64,000 nt of DNA from Thermogemmatispora aurantia (GTDB lineage: Bacteria; Chloroflexota; Ktedonobacteria; Ktedonobacterales; Ktedonobacteraceae), in assembly GCF_008974285.1 (NCBI RefSeq), contig NZ_BKZV01000002.1, forward strand, positions 62,001 to 126,000. The letters are read 5' to 3'. Shown in pieces: positions 53,667-62,828 of the stretch; the stretch's first letter is position 1; each line of letters opens with the position of its first letter. The translations under genes were made by a program, and so were the position numbers. The notes beneath the pieces are model-generated. The model saw only the letters and a list, made by a program, of their open reading frames with translations, was not told where the DNA came from and searched no databases.

Positions 53667-53832
53667 GGGGCTGAAGAGCGCGGGTGAAAACTTCTGTCCC
53701 TCTCGGGAACCGTTCCCTGCACGTGTTGACGCTTGCCTCCTTTCTCTGTTGGCTTCAACCCACTGTTCCCCACTCTTGCCGCCGGCTCCAGAGACAAACG
53801 GCCCGAAGAGGATGCACGAGGGCGTCGCGGCA

Positions 53833-53841
53833 TGCTATAAT
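53833..53841 (+). promoter_or_regulatory. Extended -10 promoter of the DUF1464-like gene
   Basis: TGC-TATAAT is a perfect extended -10 about 120 nt upstream of the ATG at 53965. Confidence 0.6.
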
Positions 53842-53964
53842 TTCAGGCAAAGACCAAACTGAGCTATGGATGGCGGAGAAGAGGGGCAAGCGAGGACGAA
53901 TACGGAGTACGCCTGTCCGTGCACCGCTCTTTGGCGGAGTGGGACGTGGGAGTAGAGACTAACT

Positions 53965-54912
53965 ATGAGCCTGAGCATTGGCATCGACTACGGTCGCAGA
54001 AGCTGGAAGCTCTGTTTGTTGGATGAGGCCCAGCCACCGGAATACCACTGTTTCGCGTCTCCCGCCGAGCTGCTGGCTAGCCTGACTCGCCTCTGTGCCC
54101 TCTTCCCCGAACCGGTGATTACGCTGGCAGCGGGCAATGGCCTGCCCCTTGAGCGGCTCGATCGCCTGGTGTCTGAGCAGATCGACGCTTTGACGGCAGG
54201 CTACGATGAGCCAGTCTTTCCCCCAAGCACGCCAGCGGCCAGCGCCGTGAGCGAGACTCTGCCGCAAACACAGGAGAGTCCTCCGCTGGTATTGGCGAGC
54301 TTCTTGGAGACGCTGCGCAGCCTGAATCTCCATAGCTATGTGCTACCCAGCCTGGCACACCTGCCCACGGTACCCGCTTATCGTCTGCTGCTGGAGCGCC
54401 TGCCCAGCAGCCCAGCAGCGGTTTGTCGCGTGGTCACGCTGCTTTATCGCCTGCGTCAGCGTGAGGCCAGCTGGCCGGAGATGCGCTTCCTGGTGCTGGA
54501 GGCCCGCAGCGCTTCCTGGCAGGTATTGGTGGTTGAGGATGGCTACCTGACTAACGGTGTCCATGGGAAACCGCAGGATCTCACCTTGCCTTTGCTGCCT
54601 CTGGCCGCAGCGCCGACCGAGGGCCTCTTCGAACAGGCCTATTGGGAGGGACTGCTGCGCGACCTGGCCGGTTTGCTGGCCATCCATCACCTGGATGAGG
54701 TGGTGATCAGTGGCCGGCGCAGCGAGACGCTGGCTACCCGCCTTGGTGAGGTCTATCAGCTCTACTATTTCCCCTATGCTCCCCAGGAACCCCACGGCTT
54801 CGAGGCCGCTCTGGGCGCCGCTTTGATTGCCTCCGGACTCCAACATCCGCGCAGCCTGGCCGCAGAAGTTGTGCAGCATCTGCAACTTTGGAGATCCGTC
54901 CCTGTTTTTTAG
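53965..54912 (+). CDS. DUF1464-like ASKHA-fold protein (sugar kinase/actin-like ATPase)
   Basis: This 315-residue protein starts SIGIDYGRRSWKLCLLD, a phosphate-1 loop of the ASKHA fold. A second-domain strand (MRFLVLEARSASWQVLVVEDG) and VVISGRRSE fit phosphate-2/adenosine motifs. A C-terminal GFEAALGAALIASGL helix is typical of DUF1464. The family is related to FGGY/BadF-type kinases, with no proven substrate. The region about 75-130 is a variable Ser/Pro/Thr segment. An A/T-rich end follows the stop. No catalytic partner is adjacent. Confidence 0.75.
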   Translation: MSLSIGIDYGRRSWKLCLLDEAQPPEYHCFASPAELLASLTRLCALFPEPVITLAAGNGLPLERLDRLVSEQIDALTAGYDEPVFPPSTPAASAVSETLPQTQESPPLVLASFLETLRSLNLHSYVLPSLAHLPTVPAYRLLLERLPSSPAAVCRVVTLLYRLRQREASWPEMRFLVLEARSASWQVLVVEDGYLTNGVHGKPQDLTLPLLPLAAAPTEGLFEQAYWEGLLRDLAGLLAIHHLDEVVISGRRSETLATRLGEVYQLYYFPYAPQEPHGFEAALGAALIASGLQHPRSLAAEVVQHLQLWRSVPVF

Positions 54913-55069
54913 TAGTTTAGTAAAAAATCGACGGTATCGTTTGATCCTTCCGAGCGGCATTCGTCATATTAGAGGCAGCCAGGAAGAACCGCGGCCTGCC
55001 GTTCGCCCAGGTGCGGGACCTTGGGGTGGTCAATCTGCACAACTTCTGCCGAAAGGGTGGCACGCTGCT

Positions 55070-55348
55070 ATGACTGACCAGTCAACGCCACAGAAGATCC
55101 TCTGGATAGTGGAATACACGCTTGGCGATAGCCAGTATCACCATTTGGAACCCATCTACGCTTCTTCGCGCGCTGAGGCAGAAGAGCAGTGCCGACAGCT
55201 GCTGACACGCCACGGCCAAAAGGTGAACCTGATCGATCTCCGTCCCTACCCCCACGGTTTCGTGGTCAAGCATGGACGCATGCCGGGCAACCTGACGAAG
55301 GGACAGGAACAGGAAACGGAAGAGGAGCCACCCCACCCACCGCCCTGA
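55070..55348 (+). CDS. Small conserved-looking hypothetical protein
   Basis: This 92-residue protein begins MTDQSTPQKILWIVEYTLGD, then has one alpha-beta module (ASSRAEAEEQCRQLLTRHG, VNLIDLRPYPHGFVV) and an acidic tail. It resembles a small ferredoxin-like or single-domain binding fold, without a motif that names it. AAAGGGTGG lies 9 nt before the ATG at 55070, and codon use matches the neighbours. The longer reading from 54827 overlaps the preceding gene and is rejected. Confidence 0.6.
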   Translation: MTDQSTPQKILWIVEYTLGDSQYHHLEPIYASSRAEAEEQCRQLLTRHGQKVNLIDLRPYPHGFVVKHGRMPGNLTKGQEQETEEEPPHPPP

Positions 55349-55654
55349 GACGCTCTATCGGCGGTAAAATGAGCAATCAGCAAGCAAGCTTTGCCTGGCG
55401 GATTCAAGACAAGCTTAGAAAGGAAGGAGAGGCCAGGCACAGGCATAGCTCGGGCATGGTTTCTCCTCCCGTGCTCTCAGCGTCTGCTTTGCCCCTACTG
55501 GGGATCAGTGCCTGACCTGCCAGGCGCTGTTGCTTCACGCGCTGCGGGAAGGTTCGCCGGGCTGGTTCAGGCTGCGGTGCCTTCCTCTCGCGCTTCCCAA
55601 CTCGTGTAGATAGAGCGCCAGCCCTCTCCCCCCATAGCGCTAGCAGATCTCCTC

Positions 55655-55683
55655 TTGACAGCACCAGGCCCCTGCCCTAGCAT
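55655..55683 (+). promoter_or_regulatory. Promoter of the PfkB gene with consensus -35
   Basis: TTGACA and TAGCAT are 17 nt apart; predicted start near 55690, leader about 140 nt. The rest of 55349-55654 holds no gene. Confidence 0.45.
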
Positions 55684-55754
55684 ACGGTCAGCAGCCTGAT
55701 CTTTTCGGCGCTTGCAGCTCTCATGCAGTAGCTCGATAGCCTGATCCGGCTTCT

Positions 55755-55796
55755 ACAGCTCAGGCCATCTGCCTGTGTTCGCCTGGTCTGAGCTGT
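55755..55796 (+). promoter_or_regulatory. 13-bp hairpin in the pfkB leader
   Basis: ACAGCTCAGGCCA pairs with TGGTCTGAGCTGT (one G-U) across a 16-nt loop, ending 32 nt before the start codon. It could control translation or be an operator; no T-tract follows. Confidence 0.45.
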
Positions 55797-55828
55797 CAGC
55801 CAGAGAGCCAGTGGCGGGCAGGTAGCGG

Positions 55829-56890
55829 GTGGATCACGAGCATACGACGGGTATGGAACAGGTGTATCTGGCAGTGGAATGCAAGGACTTTGATGTACTG
55901 GTAATCGGTAATCCCTGCGTAGATCTCATCTTCAGCGGCCTTCCTCACTGGCCGGCGCCCGGCAAGGAGGTCTACGCGACACGCTTCGCGATCGGTGCCG
56001 GAGCGGTCTTTAACACGGCAGCAGCGCTGAGCCGTCTTGGTCTGCGAGTAGCCCTGCTCGGCGAGCTGGGAAACGATTGTTTGAGTCGCTATCTGCTCGA
56101 AGAGATCAGGCGAGCCGGCATCTGCAGCGATCTGGTGCGGCAGCGCGAGCAGCGCATTGCTGCCTTGAGCGTGGCTCTGGTCCACGACGACGAGCGTGGT
56201 TTCGTTTCCTACGTTGAGCGCCCTTCCCCTTCCAGCCCGGCAGCTGCTCCTCTTTCCCCAAGCGCCGCCTCAGCCGGGTCTGCCAGTCGAGAGGAGGCTC
56301 CAGCACCGGCGACGGAGCTGCTGCCCCCGCTCTCGCTCCCCGAGCTGCGCGCTCTGCTTCAACGCTATCGCTGGCGAGCCGTCTTTCTCCATCTGCATCC
56401 AGCCCTGGGGCCTGCCCTGGAGCTGTTTGCCGAGCAGCGGATCGAGGTTTTTCTTGACACCGGCTGGCATCCCAGGCTACTAGGCGACCAGCGGGTGCCC
56501 GAGGTGCTTCGACGGTGCACGGTCTTTCTCCCCAATCGTCTGGAGGCGGAGGCTTTGACTGGGGCGCGCGATCCCGAGACCGCCGCCCGCCAGTTGGCTC
56601 AACTGGCCCCGCTGGTAGTGATCAAGTTAGGGGCCGAGGGTGCGCTCGCTTGCCAGGGAGAGCAGCTATGGCACTGCCCGGCCTGGCCAGTAAGCGAGGT
56701 GATTGATCCGACCGGGGCAGGAGATGCCTTTGATGCCGGCTTTATCTATGCTCTGCTCCACGGCTACTCGCTGCCCGAAGCCCTGCGCTGCGGCACCATC
56801 TGCGGCAGTCTGGCCACGACGGCCTTAACAGGAAGCGCCGCCGTCCCCGACGCCGCTGAGCTGGAACGCCTGCGGCACAGCACTCCATGA
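55829..56890 (+). CDS. PfkB-family carbohydrate kinase
   Basis: This 353-residue ribokinase-like enzyme has the N-terminal substrate motif GAGAVFNTAAALSRLG and the C-terminal signature DPTGAGDAFDAGF, whose Asp is the catalytic base. FLPNRLEAEALTG and VVIKLGAEGALAC complete the ATP site. An insert of about 35 Ala/Pro/Ser residues near 130-165 is unusual and probably a surface loop. The sugar is not predictable. The GTG start at 55829 follows AGGTAG; ATG 55853 is possible. It stands alone. Confidence 0.9.
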   Translation: MDHEHTTGMEQVYLAVECKDFDVLVIGNPCVDLIFSGLPHWPAPGKEVYATRFAIGAGAVFNTAAALSRLGLRVALLGELGNDCLSRYLLEEIRRAGICSDLVRQREQRIAALSVALVHDDERGFVSYVERPSPSSPAAAPLSPSAASAGSASREEAPAPATELLPPLSLPELRALLQRYRWRAVFLHLHPALGPALELFAEQRIEVFLDTGWHPRLLGDQRVPEVLRRCTVFLPNRLEAEALTGARDPETAARQLAQLAPLVVIKLGAEGALACQGEQLWHCPAWPVSEVIDPTGAGDAFDAGFIYALLHGYSLPEALRCGTICGSLATTALTGSAAVPDAAELERLRHSTP

Positions 56891-57405
56891 GCGACGCCTG
56901 ACCCGGCCTCGGCGGCCTCGGCAGAGATGCAGCGCTGCCCGAGAAAAGCGGGAGGCCCGCGGAAATCATCCAACGGTAGAGCCCGGCACGTTGGAGTCCT
57001 TCGTTCGAAGGTCAGGGAAAGAGGCTACAGAGATCTGAGGCGATCGATGGGGCATGACGGAAGGCCCCTTGGGATAGCAGTTGATCCCTTGTGGGAATCA
57101 GGCAGCGATGGAGGGGCGTGGCCCGTGCCGAAGCTGTCCCGCTGGTCCTTGCGCCAGCGCAGGGAGGAACCAGGCCATGAGAAGAGACGTCCTCTGCCGG
57201 GCCCGCCACCGACGTTCCAGACATTCCTTCCTCTACCGGCCACACTATCTACGCTCATCTCCAGGCTCGCTCGCACCCACCACGCCTGCTCTTGAGGAGA
57301 AGGGCAACGGCGAGTAGCAGGGCCAGTCAGTTAGTCAATCAGTCAATCAGTCAGGCTGGTAAACAAGAGATGAGAAGCCCGATAGATGGCCCTGGGATCT
57401 CTTGC
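56891..57405. other. Intergenic region with a tetranucleotide tract
   Basis: No gene recognised. At 57323-57359 there is a run of GTCA/ATCA units (for example TCAGTCAATCAGTCAATCAG), the longest member of the window's tract family. Confidence 0.5.
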
Positions 57406-57867
57406 TCAGCGCTCTGCCGCTGGCGCCGGCGCCGAGGCAGGGGCCGAGAGAGGGGCCGGGGCACTGGCACGGCCTCGCATGGCGAGACGGGCATAGTAGC
57501 TGTGATTGGCCAGGGTCCACAGAGCCTGGAAAAAGGCCGGATCACGTTGCTCCAGCTGCCAGAGAATCGTTTGCTGAAGCTCGGGGCTGGCTTCGCAGAA
57601 GTTGCCGTCGGCGGCGAGATTGAGGTCGCGCAACACAGCGCGCAAACGGGGCAGACTCAGGGAGAGCGATGGGTAACGGAATGCCTCAGCACGGAGGTAA
57701 CGCAGGAACTCGTCAATCAAATGGAGACTGGAGGGCGGGGGAAAGTCACCATCTGCTGGAATGAGGAGATCAAGGATGGTGATCAAGGTCGCGCGCTCTT
57801 CGGCGCTTAGCTCTACGACAGGTCCCTGCCGCCGGGGGAGCATAGCAGAGAGAATCAGCTCACTCAT
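57406..57867 (-). CDS. Small helical protein, possibly gluconate 2-dehydrogenase subunit 3-like
   Basis: This 153-residue protein has LSAEERATLITILDLLIPADGDFPPPSS, resembling the start of gluconate_2-dh3 domains, which escort GMC-type dehydrogenases. There is no signal peptide and no dehydrogenase partner nearby. The Ala/Pro/Ser-rich tail (APAPLSAPASAPAPA) is low-complexity. AAGGAG precedes the ATG. The assignment rests on one segment, so it is tentative. Confidence 0.55.
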   Translation of the reverse strand: MSELILSAMLPRRQGPVVELSAEERATLITILDLLIPADGDFPPPSSLHLIDEFLRYLRAEAFRYPSLSLSLPRLRAVLRDLNLAADGNFCEASPELQQTILWQLEQRDPAFFQALWTLANHSYYARLAMRGRASAPAPLSAPASAPAPAAER

Positions 57868-58208
57868 GACAGCTCCTTAGACTAAACTCAACAACCCCTG
57901 GAGGAACAACCTCTATATCCACTATAACCACGCCAGAAATGGCACCCCTGGTTCCCTCGCGTGTCGTGCTCGATCGATGGCCTGGGCCGAGCCGAGCGAG
58001 CGGCATGCCTGGCGGCATCCTTCCACGCTTGCTCTGACGTGGTCCCCGCCGGGAATGCCATGACACAATCCCGGACAGGCACAAGAAGGGGAGAGTCCTT
58101 TCTCTGCCAGAGAGAATGGTACCATAAACCGCTCCCTTGTTTCAACCAGCAATGCGATGGCCATTTTCTCCTATCCCATGAAGAAGGTAGGGCCTTGGGT
58201 TTACCATT

Positions 58209-58238
58209 TTGACAGGATAAGCCTGAGCACGATATTCT
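58209..58238 (+). promoter_or_regulatory. Candidate promoter upstream of the pseudokinase receptor
   Basis: TTGACA and TATTCT are 18 nt apart, predicting a leader of about 370 nt. Nothing else is recognised in 57868-58616. Confidence 0.4.
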
Positions 58239-58616
58239 CTGGAGACAGAGCAAGACAGACAAGAGCAGAAGCGTAGCCAGACCAGGCGTACATAAGACAA
58301 GCGGCCAGTCCCGCCCAAAGGGGGGCAGGACCACCAGGGCGTTTAGCCTCGTTCTGCCTACCTGGCAGTCGAGTGAGCCAGCAGGGCACAAGCGCAGCCC
58401 CCGAAGAGGGTGGCCTCGCTTGTGACTTCTCCGTCTACCTGCGGCATGAGAGAAAAGAGGTGTCTGTTCAGGCATAGGCAAGCCAGAGAGAAGCGAGCGA
58501 AGGACAGGGTGCCAGCTCCGCCCGTTTGTCTTGTGTATGCAATGCAGTCCATTCCCAAGCGCACACGAAGGAACAACTGTGCGTCTGTCAACAGACCTTA
58601 GTTGGAAGGAAGACCT

Positions 58617-61367
58617 ATGCGCTGTCCTCAATGCCACTTTGAAGGGGAACCGCTGAATGGGGGGTGTCCACGCTGTGGTTATGGCCGCCTGCCCGACAGA
58701 GGGAGCCGCCCGCTATCGTCAGGTCAGGAAAGCCGTGAGCTGGTCACCACGGTGTCGAGGCCGCTCAGTCTGGTTGCCACGCGCCCGGTGCTACGCGGCG
58801 ATGTTCTACGCGAGGGACGCTATCGTATTGTCGAGGAGCTGCCCCTCCCGCGTAGCCAGTATGATCAAGGGAAGGCATGGCTGGCCAGGGATGCGCAGTC
58901 GGTGAGCCGGCTGGTGTTGATTCGCGAGGTGATCCCCACCGCCGAGAAGGCTGCCCGGCTGGAGCAAGAGTTACGCATGACCGCGCAGCGTCTGGCTGAG
59001 CTGGGCCAGCACCGCGGCTTCCCTCACCTGATTGACATGTTCAGCGAGCGCGGCTGCTACTACATTGTGCTTCAGCATCCCGAGGGGCAGAGCCTGACCC
59101 AGCTCGTCGAGCAGCAGGAGGAGCCATTGCCCGAACGTCTGGTTGCTGAGTACGGGCGACAGCTTTGCGAGTTGGTCCAGGTTCTGGCCTCGCAGGAACC
59201 ACCTTTGGTCCACGGAGCTATCAGCCCGGAGACGGTGATCATCAGCCCGGATGGCCGTCAGGTCTCTTTGATTCTGATGCCACTCTTTCCTCCCCGCCTC
59301 CCCCCAGAGATGCAGGGCAAAGCTATCGCCGGCTTTTTCGCCCCCGAGCAGTTCCACGGTGTGACCGATACCCGCACCGATCTCTATGGGGTTGCGGCCA
59401 CGCTCTACTATGCTCTGACGACCTACGATCCGCGCCAGCACATGGCCTTTTTCTATCCGCCAATCCGCCGGCTGAACCCCCGGGTGTCGGCTCGCATGGA
59501 GGCTGCTCTGGCGCGTGGCCTGCGCGTGGCCGCTGCTCAGCGCTATCTGCGCCCGGCCCAGATGCTGCAGGAACTGGCAGCCATTGCAGCCGCTTCGCCA
59601 CGACGAGGAGGCGAGGAGGCGCTACTCTCGCCTTCGACAGAGGCGCTACCGCCAGGCCGAGCTCGGCCCCGACGTCGCTCTAGTACACGCCGCTCTACCT
59701 TAACCTTCGCCGCGGTCATGCTCCTGGTCTTTGCCTTACTGGTGGGAGGCATTATCGTGGCCGCCCAGCGTGCTCCGCAGTCAACAGGGGCCCCCAATCC
59801 CGCAGCGACCGCTACCTCCCTGGCTCAGCAGACCGCCACAGCTCAGCAGGCTCGCCAGGCAGCGGCCGCCTGGCAGCAGGAGCTGAACCATGAACAGCAG
59901 AGCTGGCAGACACGCGGCATTGCTGTCAGCGACGGACGCTTTGTGCTGGACTCCTACGCCGGGCGCAAGGACGTCGAACAAAAACAGGCCGCCGCTCGCG
60001 CCCTGCAGACGGGTGATCTGGACACTGCGGCCAGCGCCCTCAGCTCCGCCATCGCCCTCGATCCCACCGACGCGGAGGCGCTGATCTACAGCCAGAATCT
60101 GCTGATCGAGCAGAATGGCCAGCCGTTCGTGACCATCGTGGTGGGCCTGAGCTTCAACCCCAACGATCCACAATCCCTGGCGGCCACACGCTCTATGCTC
60201 CAGGGCATCTATGTGGCTCAATACGAGATCAATGAGTTCGCCTGGTTGCCTCATAATTATCAGCTGCGTATCCTGATCGCTGGCTCGCCTCCCGATAAGG
60301 CCAGTGTGACCGAAGTGGCACACGATATTGTCAATCGCGTGACGCAGGCGGATAACCTGGATCATATCATCGGGGTGGTCGGCTGGCCCTCCAGCAGCCA
60401 GACTCAGGCCGTGCGCGATCTGATCGCTTCGGCCCATCTGCCGCTGGTGTCCCAATTGGCGCCCGATGTGAATCTGGTGGGCAATCCGTATTTCTTCCGC
60501 ATCAGTCCTCCCTACAACGTCCAGGGCGACGCCCTCGCCGAGTTTGCGCTGCAGCAGTTGCACGCCAACGCCATCCTGGTGATGCGCTCGCCAACAGATG
60601 CAGCCAGTACGGCGCTGGCCAATGCTTTCGAGGCTCGGGTCCAGGTGCTGAATGGTCATGTGGTCGATAGCGCGCGTGACACCTTCGTCACTCAGACGAC
60701 GCCGGTGGAGGGCTATAGCACGGCTATCGCCGATGCGCTGGCCCACCAGGCCAACGTGATCTTCCTGGCCGGCACCGACGTCGATGCGGTACGCCTGGCC
60801 CATGAGATCGGTCTCCTGTCACGCGCACAGCCCGCTAATACGGCGCTGGCCAACTTGAAGGTCCTGGCCGGTCCGGCGGTCGCTACTCGCTTGCTCCTGG
60901 GCGAAGGGGACAGCGAGGACGCCTTGCTGGCACGCTCTTTCCCTGAAGATATGCAGCGGATTTATGTACTGGCCTATGCCGATCCAAGCGAGTGGAATAA
61001 TGTGCCCTCCCTGGAGCAGCCGACGCTCTTTACTGACTGGGCCGGAATCTTCCAGAACCAGAAGGAGAGCGCCAATAACGCACCGCCCCCCGATCAGAAC
61101 GCGATCATGACCTACGACGCGGTGCGTGTGATTGCTCGTGCGGCCTCCTATGTCAAGGGTTCGCTCAATGGCGCCAATGTGCGCGCCATGCTCGATGCCC
61201 TTGGGAACGGTCCCCTGCCAGCCTTCGATGGCGCCAGCGGGCGCATCAGTTTCGATTCGCTAGGGAACCCAAGCGATAAGGCCCTGGTGATGCTACAGGT
61301 CCACCAGGATGCAACCACCGGCGCTTCTACCTTCGCCATGATCCGCCTCTTCGGGGCCTTACATTGA
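58617..61367 (+). CDS. Zinc ribbon-pseudokinase-transmembrane-periplasmic binding protein receptor
   Basis: This 916-residue fusion has a zinc ribbon (CPQCHFEGEP then CPRCGYG, residues 3-23) and a Ser/Thr-kinase-fold domain (about 65-318). A transmembrane helix (AAVMLLVFALLVGGIIVA, about 364-382) and a coiled segment follow, then a periplasmic-binding-protein type I domain (about 500-916; IIGVVGWPSSSQTQAVRDLI, PYFFRISPPYNVQGDALAEF). The kinase lacks the glycine loop, has Arg where the beta 3 Lys should be (VLIREV), HGAISPET in place of HRDxKPxN and ILMP in place of DFG. It is therefore a pseudokinase. I infer ligand sensing outside and scaffold signalling inside. Start ATG 58617 has GGAAGGA 6 nt upstream; the TTG at 58602 is rejected. 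Confidence 0.85.
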   Translation: MRCPQCHFEGEPLNGGCPRCGYGRLPDRGSRPLSSGQESRELVTTVSRPLSLVATRPVLRGDVLREGRYRIVEELPLPRSQYDQGKAWLARDAQSVSRLVLIREVIPTAEKAARLEQELRMTAQRLAELGQHRGFPHLIDMFSERGCYYIVLQHPEGQSLTQLVEQQEEPLPERLVAEYGRQLCELVQVLASQEPPLVHGAISPETVIISPDGRQVSLILMPLFPPRLPPEMQGKAIAGFFAPEQFHGVTDTRTDLYGVAATLYYALTTYDPRQHMAFFYPPIRRLNPRVSARMEAALARGLRVAAAQRYLRPAQMLQELAAIAAASPRRGGEEALLSPSTEALPPGRARPRRRSSTRRSTLTFAAVMLLVFALLVGGIIVAAQRAPQSTGAPNPAATATSLAQQTATAQQARQAAAAWQQELNHEQQSWQTRGIAVSDGRFVLDSYAGRKDVEQKQAAARALQTGDLDTAASALSSAIALDPTDAEALIYSQNLLIEQNGQPFVTIVVGLSFNPNDPQSLAATRSMLQGIYVAQYEINEFAWLPHNYQLRILIAGSPPDKASVTEVAHDIVNRVTQADNLDHIIGVVGWPSSSQTQAVRDLIASAHLPLVSQLAPDVNLVGNPYFFRISPPYNVQGDALAEFALQQLHANAILVMRSPTDAASTALANAFEARVQVLNGHVVDSARDTFVTQTTPVEGYSTAIADALAHQANVIFLAGTDVDAVRLAHEIGLLSRAQPANTALANLKVLAGPAVATRLLLGEGDSEDALLARSFPEDMQRIYVLAYADPSEWNNVPSLEQPTLFTDWAGIFQNQKESANNAPPPDQNAIMTYDAVRVIARAASYVKGSLNGANVRAMLDALGNGPLPAFDGASGRISFDSLGNPSDKALVMLQVHQDATTGASTFAMIRLFGALH

Positions 61368-61418
61368 TCAATACCTATCCATAACGCAAATAGCGCAGGC
61401 CCTTCCGCCTGATTTTTA

Positions 61419-61468
61419 CCAGAGGCTCCATGCCGATCGGCACAGCACGGTCCGCATGGAGCCTCTGG
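61419..61468. terminator. 15-bp hairpin between the receptor and threonine aldolase genes
   Basis: CCAGAGGCTCCATGC pairs perfectly with GCATGGAGCCTCTGG; the loop holds the palindrome TGCCGATCGGCA. No T-run follows on the plus strand, so it is a likely but atypical terminator. Confidence 0.55.
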
Positions 61469-61597
61469 CTTGCATTGCCGGGTTGCCGGGCGATTGCCTA
61501 CACCATTGTGGCCTGTGCGATATACTGAAAGAGCATGCTCCTGCACCGCCTCTGCTGGTAGCAGAGAGAACAGGAAAGAAGGAGAGTACAGAGTACG

Positions 61598-62683
61598 ATG
61601 GTAATTGACCTGCGCAGCGATACCGTGACTCAGCCAACGCCGGCCATGCGGGAGGCGATGTATCGTGCTGAGGTAGGCGATGATGTCTACGGCGAAGATC
61701 CAACGGTGAACCGCTTGCAGGAGCTGGCGGCGCAGCGCCTTGGCAAGGAGGCGGCGCTCTTTGTGACCAGCGGGACGATGGGCAATACCACGGCCATGTT
61801 GACGCACGTGCCACGCGGCGCGGCGGCCATCGTCGGCGATCAGGCCCATATTTACCGCTACGAGGGCGGGGGGGCAGCCCGCCTGGGCGGTATCCAGCTC
61901 TGGGTAGTGCCGAACCAGCCAGATGGAGGCTTCGATCAGGAGCAGCTGGCGGCGGCCATTACCGACGAGAGCGATGAGCATACGCCCCCGACCGCTCTAC
62001 TGTGCCTGGAGAACACGCATAACCGCTGCGGTGGCCGTGTGCTCTCGCTGGAGCAGATGACGGCCCTCTGTGGCCTGGCCCATGCTCGTGGGCTGAAAGT
62101 GCACGTCGATGGAGCACGGATCTTTAACGCAGCGGTAGCTCTCGGTGTGCCTGTCAGGCAGCTTGTGGCTGAGGCTGACTCGGTGATGTTTTGTCTCTCC
62201 AAGGGGCTGAGTGCCCCCGTCGGTTCGCTGCTGGTAGGCAGTCGGGACTTTATTGAACGTGCGCGCTGGGTGCGCAAAGTTCTTGGTGGGGGACTGCGTC
62301 AGGCCGGAATACTGGCGGCTGCTGGCATTGTGGCCCTGGAGCAGATGGTGGAGCGCCTGGCGGAGGACCATGCCCACGCCCGTCTTCTGGCCGAGGGTCT
62401 GGCTGATTTGCCCCAGGTCAGGCTGGATGCTCAGCGCGTCCAGACTAATATTGTAATCTTCCGCCTGCAGGATGGCGAGCGCGTTCTACCCGAGGAGCGC
62501 TGCGCCGAATTTCTGGTTCGCCTGAAAGACGAAGGTGTGCTCCTGAGCAGCATGGGTAATGGCCTGTTGCGCGCCGTGACCCACTATGGCATCGAGCGCT
62601 CTCACATTGAGATGGCCCTGCTGGCCATCAAGCGCACTCTGGAGGCAACGCTGCCCCGAACGCGCGTGGGGCGCCTCTCTTAA
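61598..62683 (+). CDS. Low-specificity L-threonine aldolase
   Basis: This 361-residue fold-type I PLP enzyme has IDLRSDTVTQPTPAMREAM, GDDVYGEDPTVNRLQ, FVTSGTMGNTTAM, DQAHIYRYEGGG, LENTHNRCGG, VHVDGARIFNAAV and the PLP lysine in CLSKGLSAPVGS. It cleaves L-threonine or L-allo-threonine to glycine and acetaldehyde. Length and all motifs are canonical. GAAGGAG lies about 13 nt before the ATG, a rather long spacing. A possible -10 (TATACT) is at 61521-61526. Confidence 0.95.
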   Translation: MVIDLRSDTVTQPTPAMREAMYRAEVGDDVYGEDPTVNRLQELAAQRLGKEAALFVTSGTMGNTTAMLTHVPRGAAAIVGDQAHIYRYEGGGAARLGGIQLWVVPNQPDGGFDQEQLAAAITDESDEHTPPTALLCLENTHNRCGGRVLSLEQMTALCGLAHARGLKVHVDGARIFNAAVALGVPVRQLVAEADSVMFCLSKGLSAPVGSLLVGSRDFIERARWVRKVLGGGLRQAGILAAAGIVALEQMVERLAEDHAHARLLAEGLADLPQVRLDAQRVQTNIVIFRLQDGERVLPEERCAEFLVRLKDEGVLLSSMGNGLLRAVTHYGIERSHIEMALLAIKRTLEATLPRTRVGRLS

Positions 62684-62828
62684 GGAATGGCAGCCTCAGC
62701 TTGCGGAAGAACATAGGGGCATTGGAGCACGGGTTTGTGGCCGCGTCTATCACAGAGGAGGGCATCCTCTCCCTTTACGTCCCCCTCGCCTGGGGCCAGG
62801 GAGAGCTAGTGAAGCGAGGAACAGGGTC

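Noticed and set aside
62586-62828. N-terminal extension of the 62829 membrane protein.
   Set aside because: It would overlap the end of threonine aldolase by about 100 nt, and a ribosome site precedes 62829.
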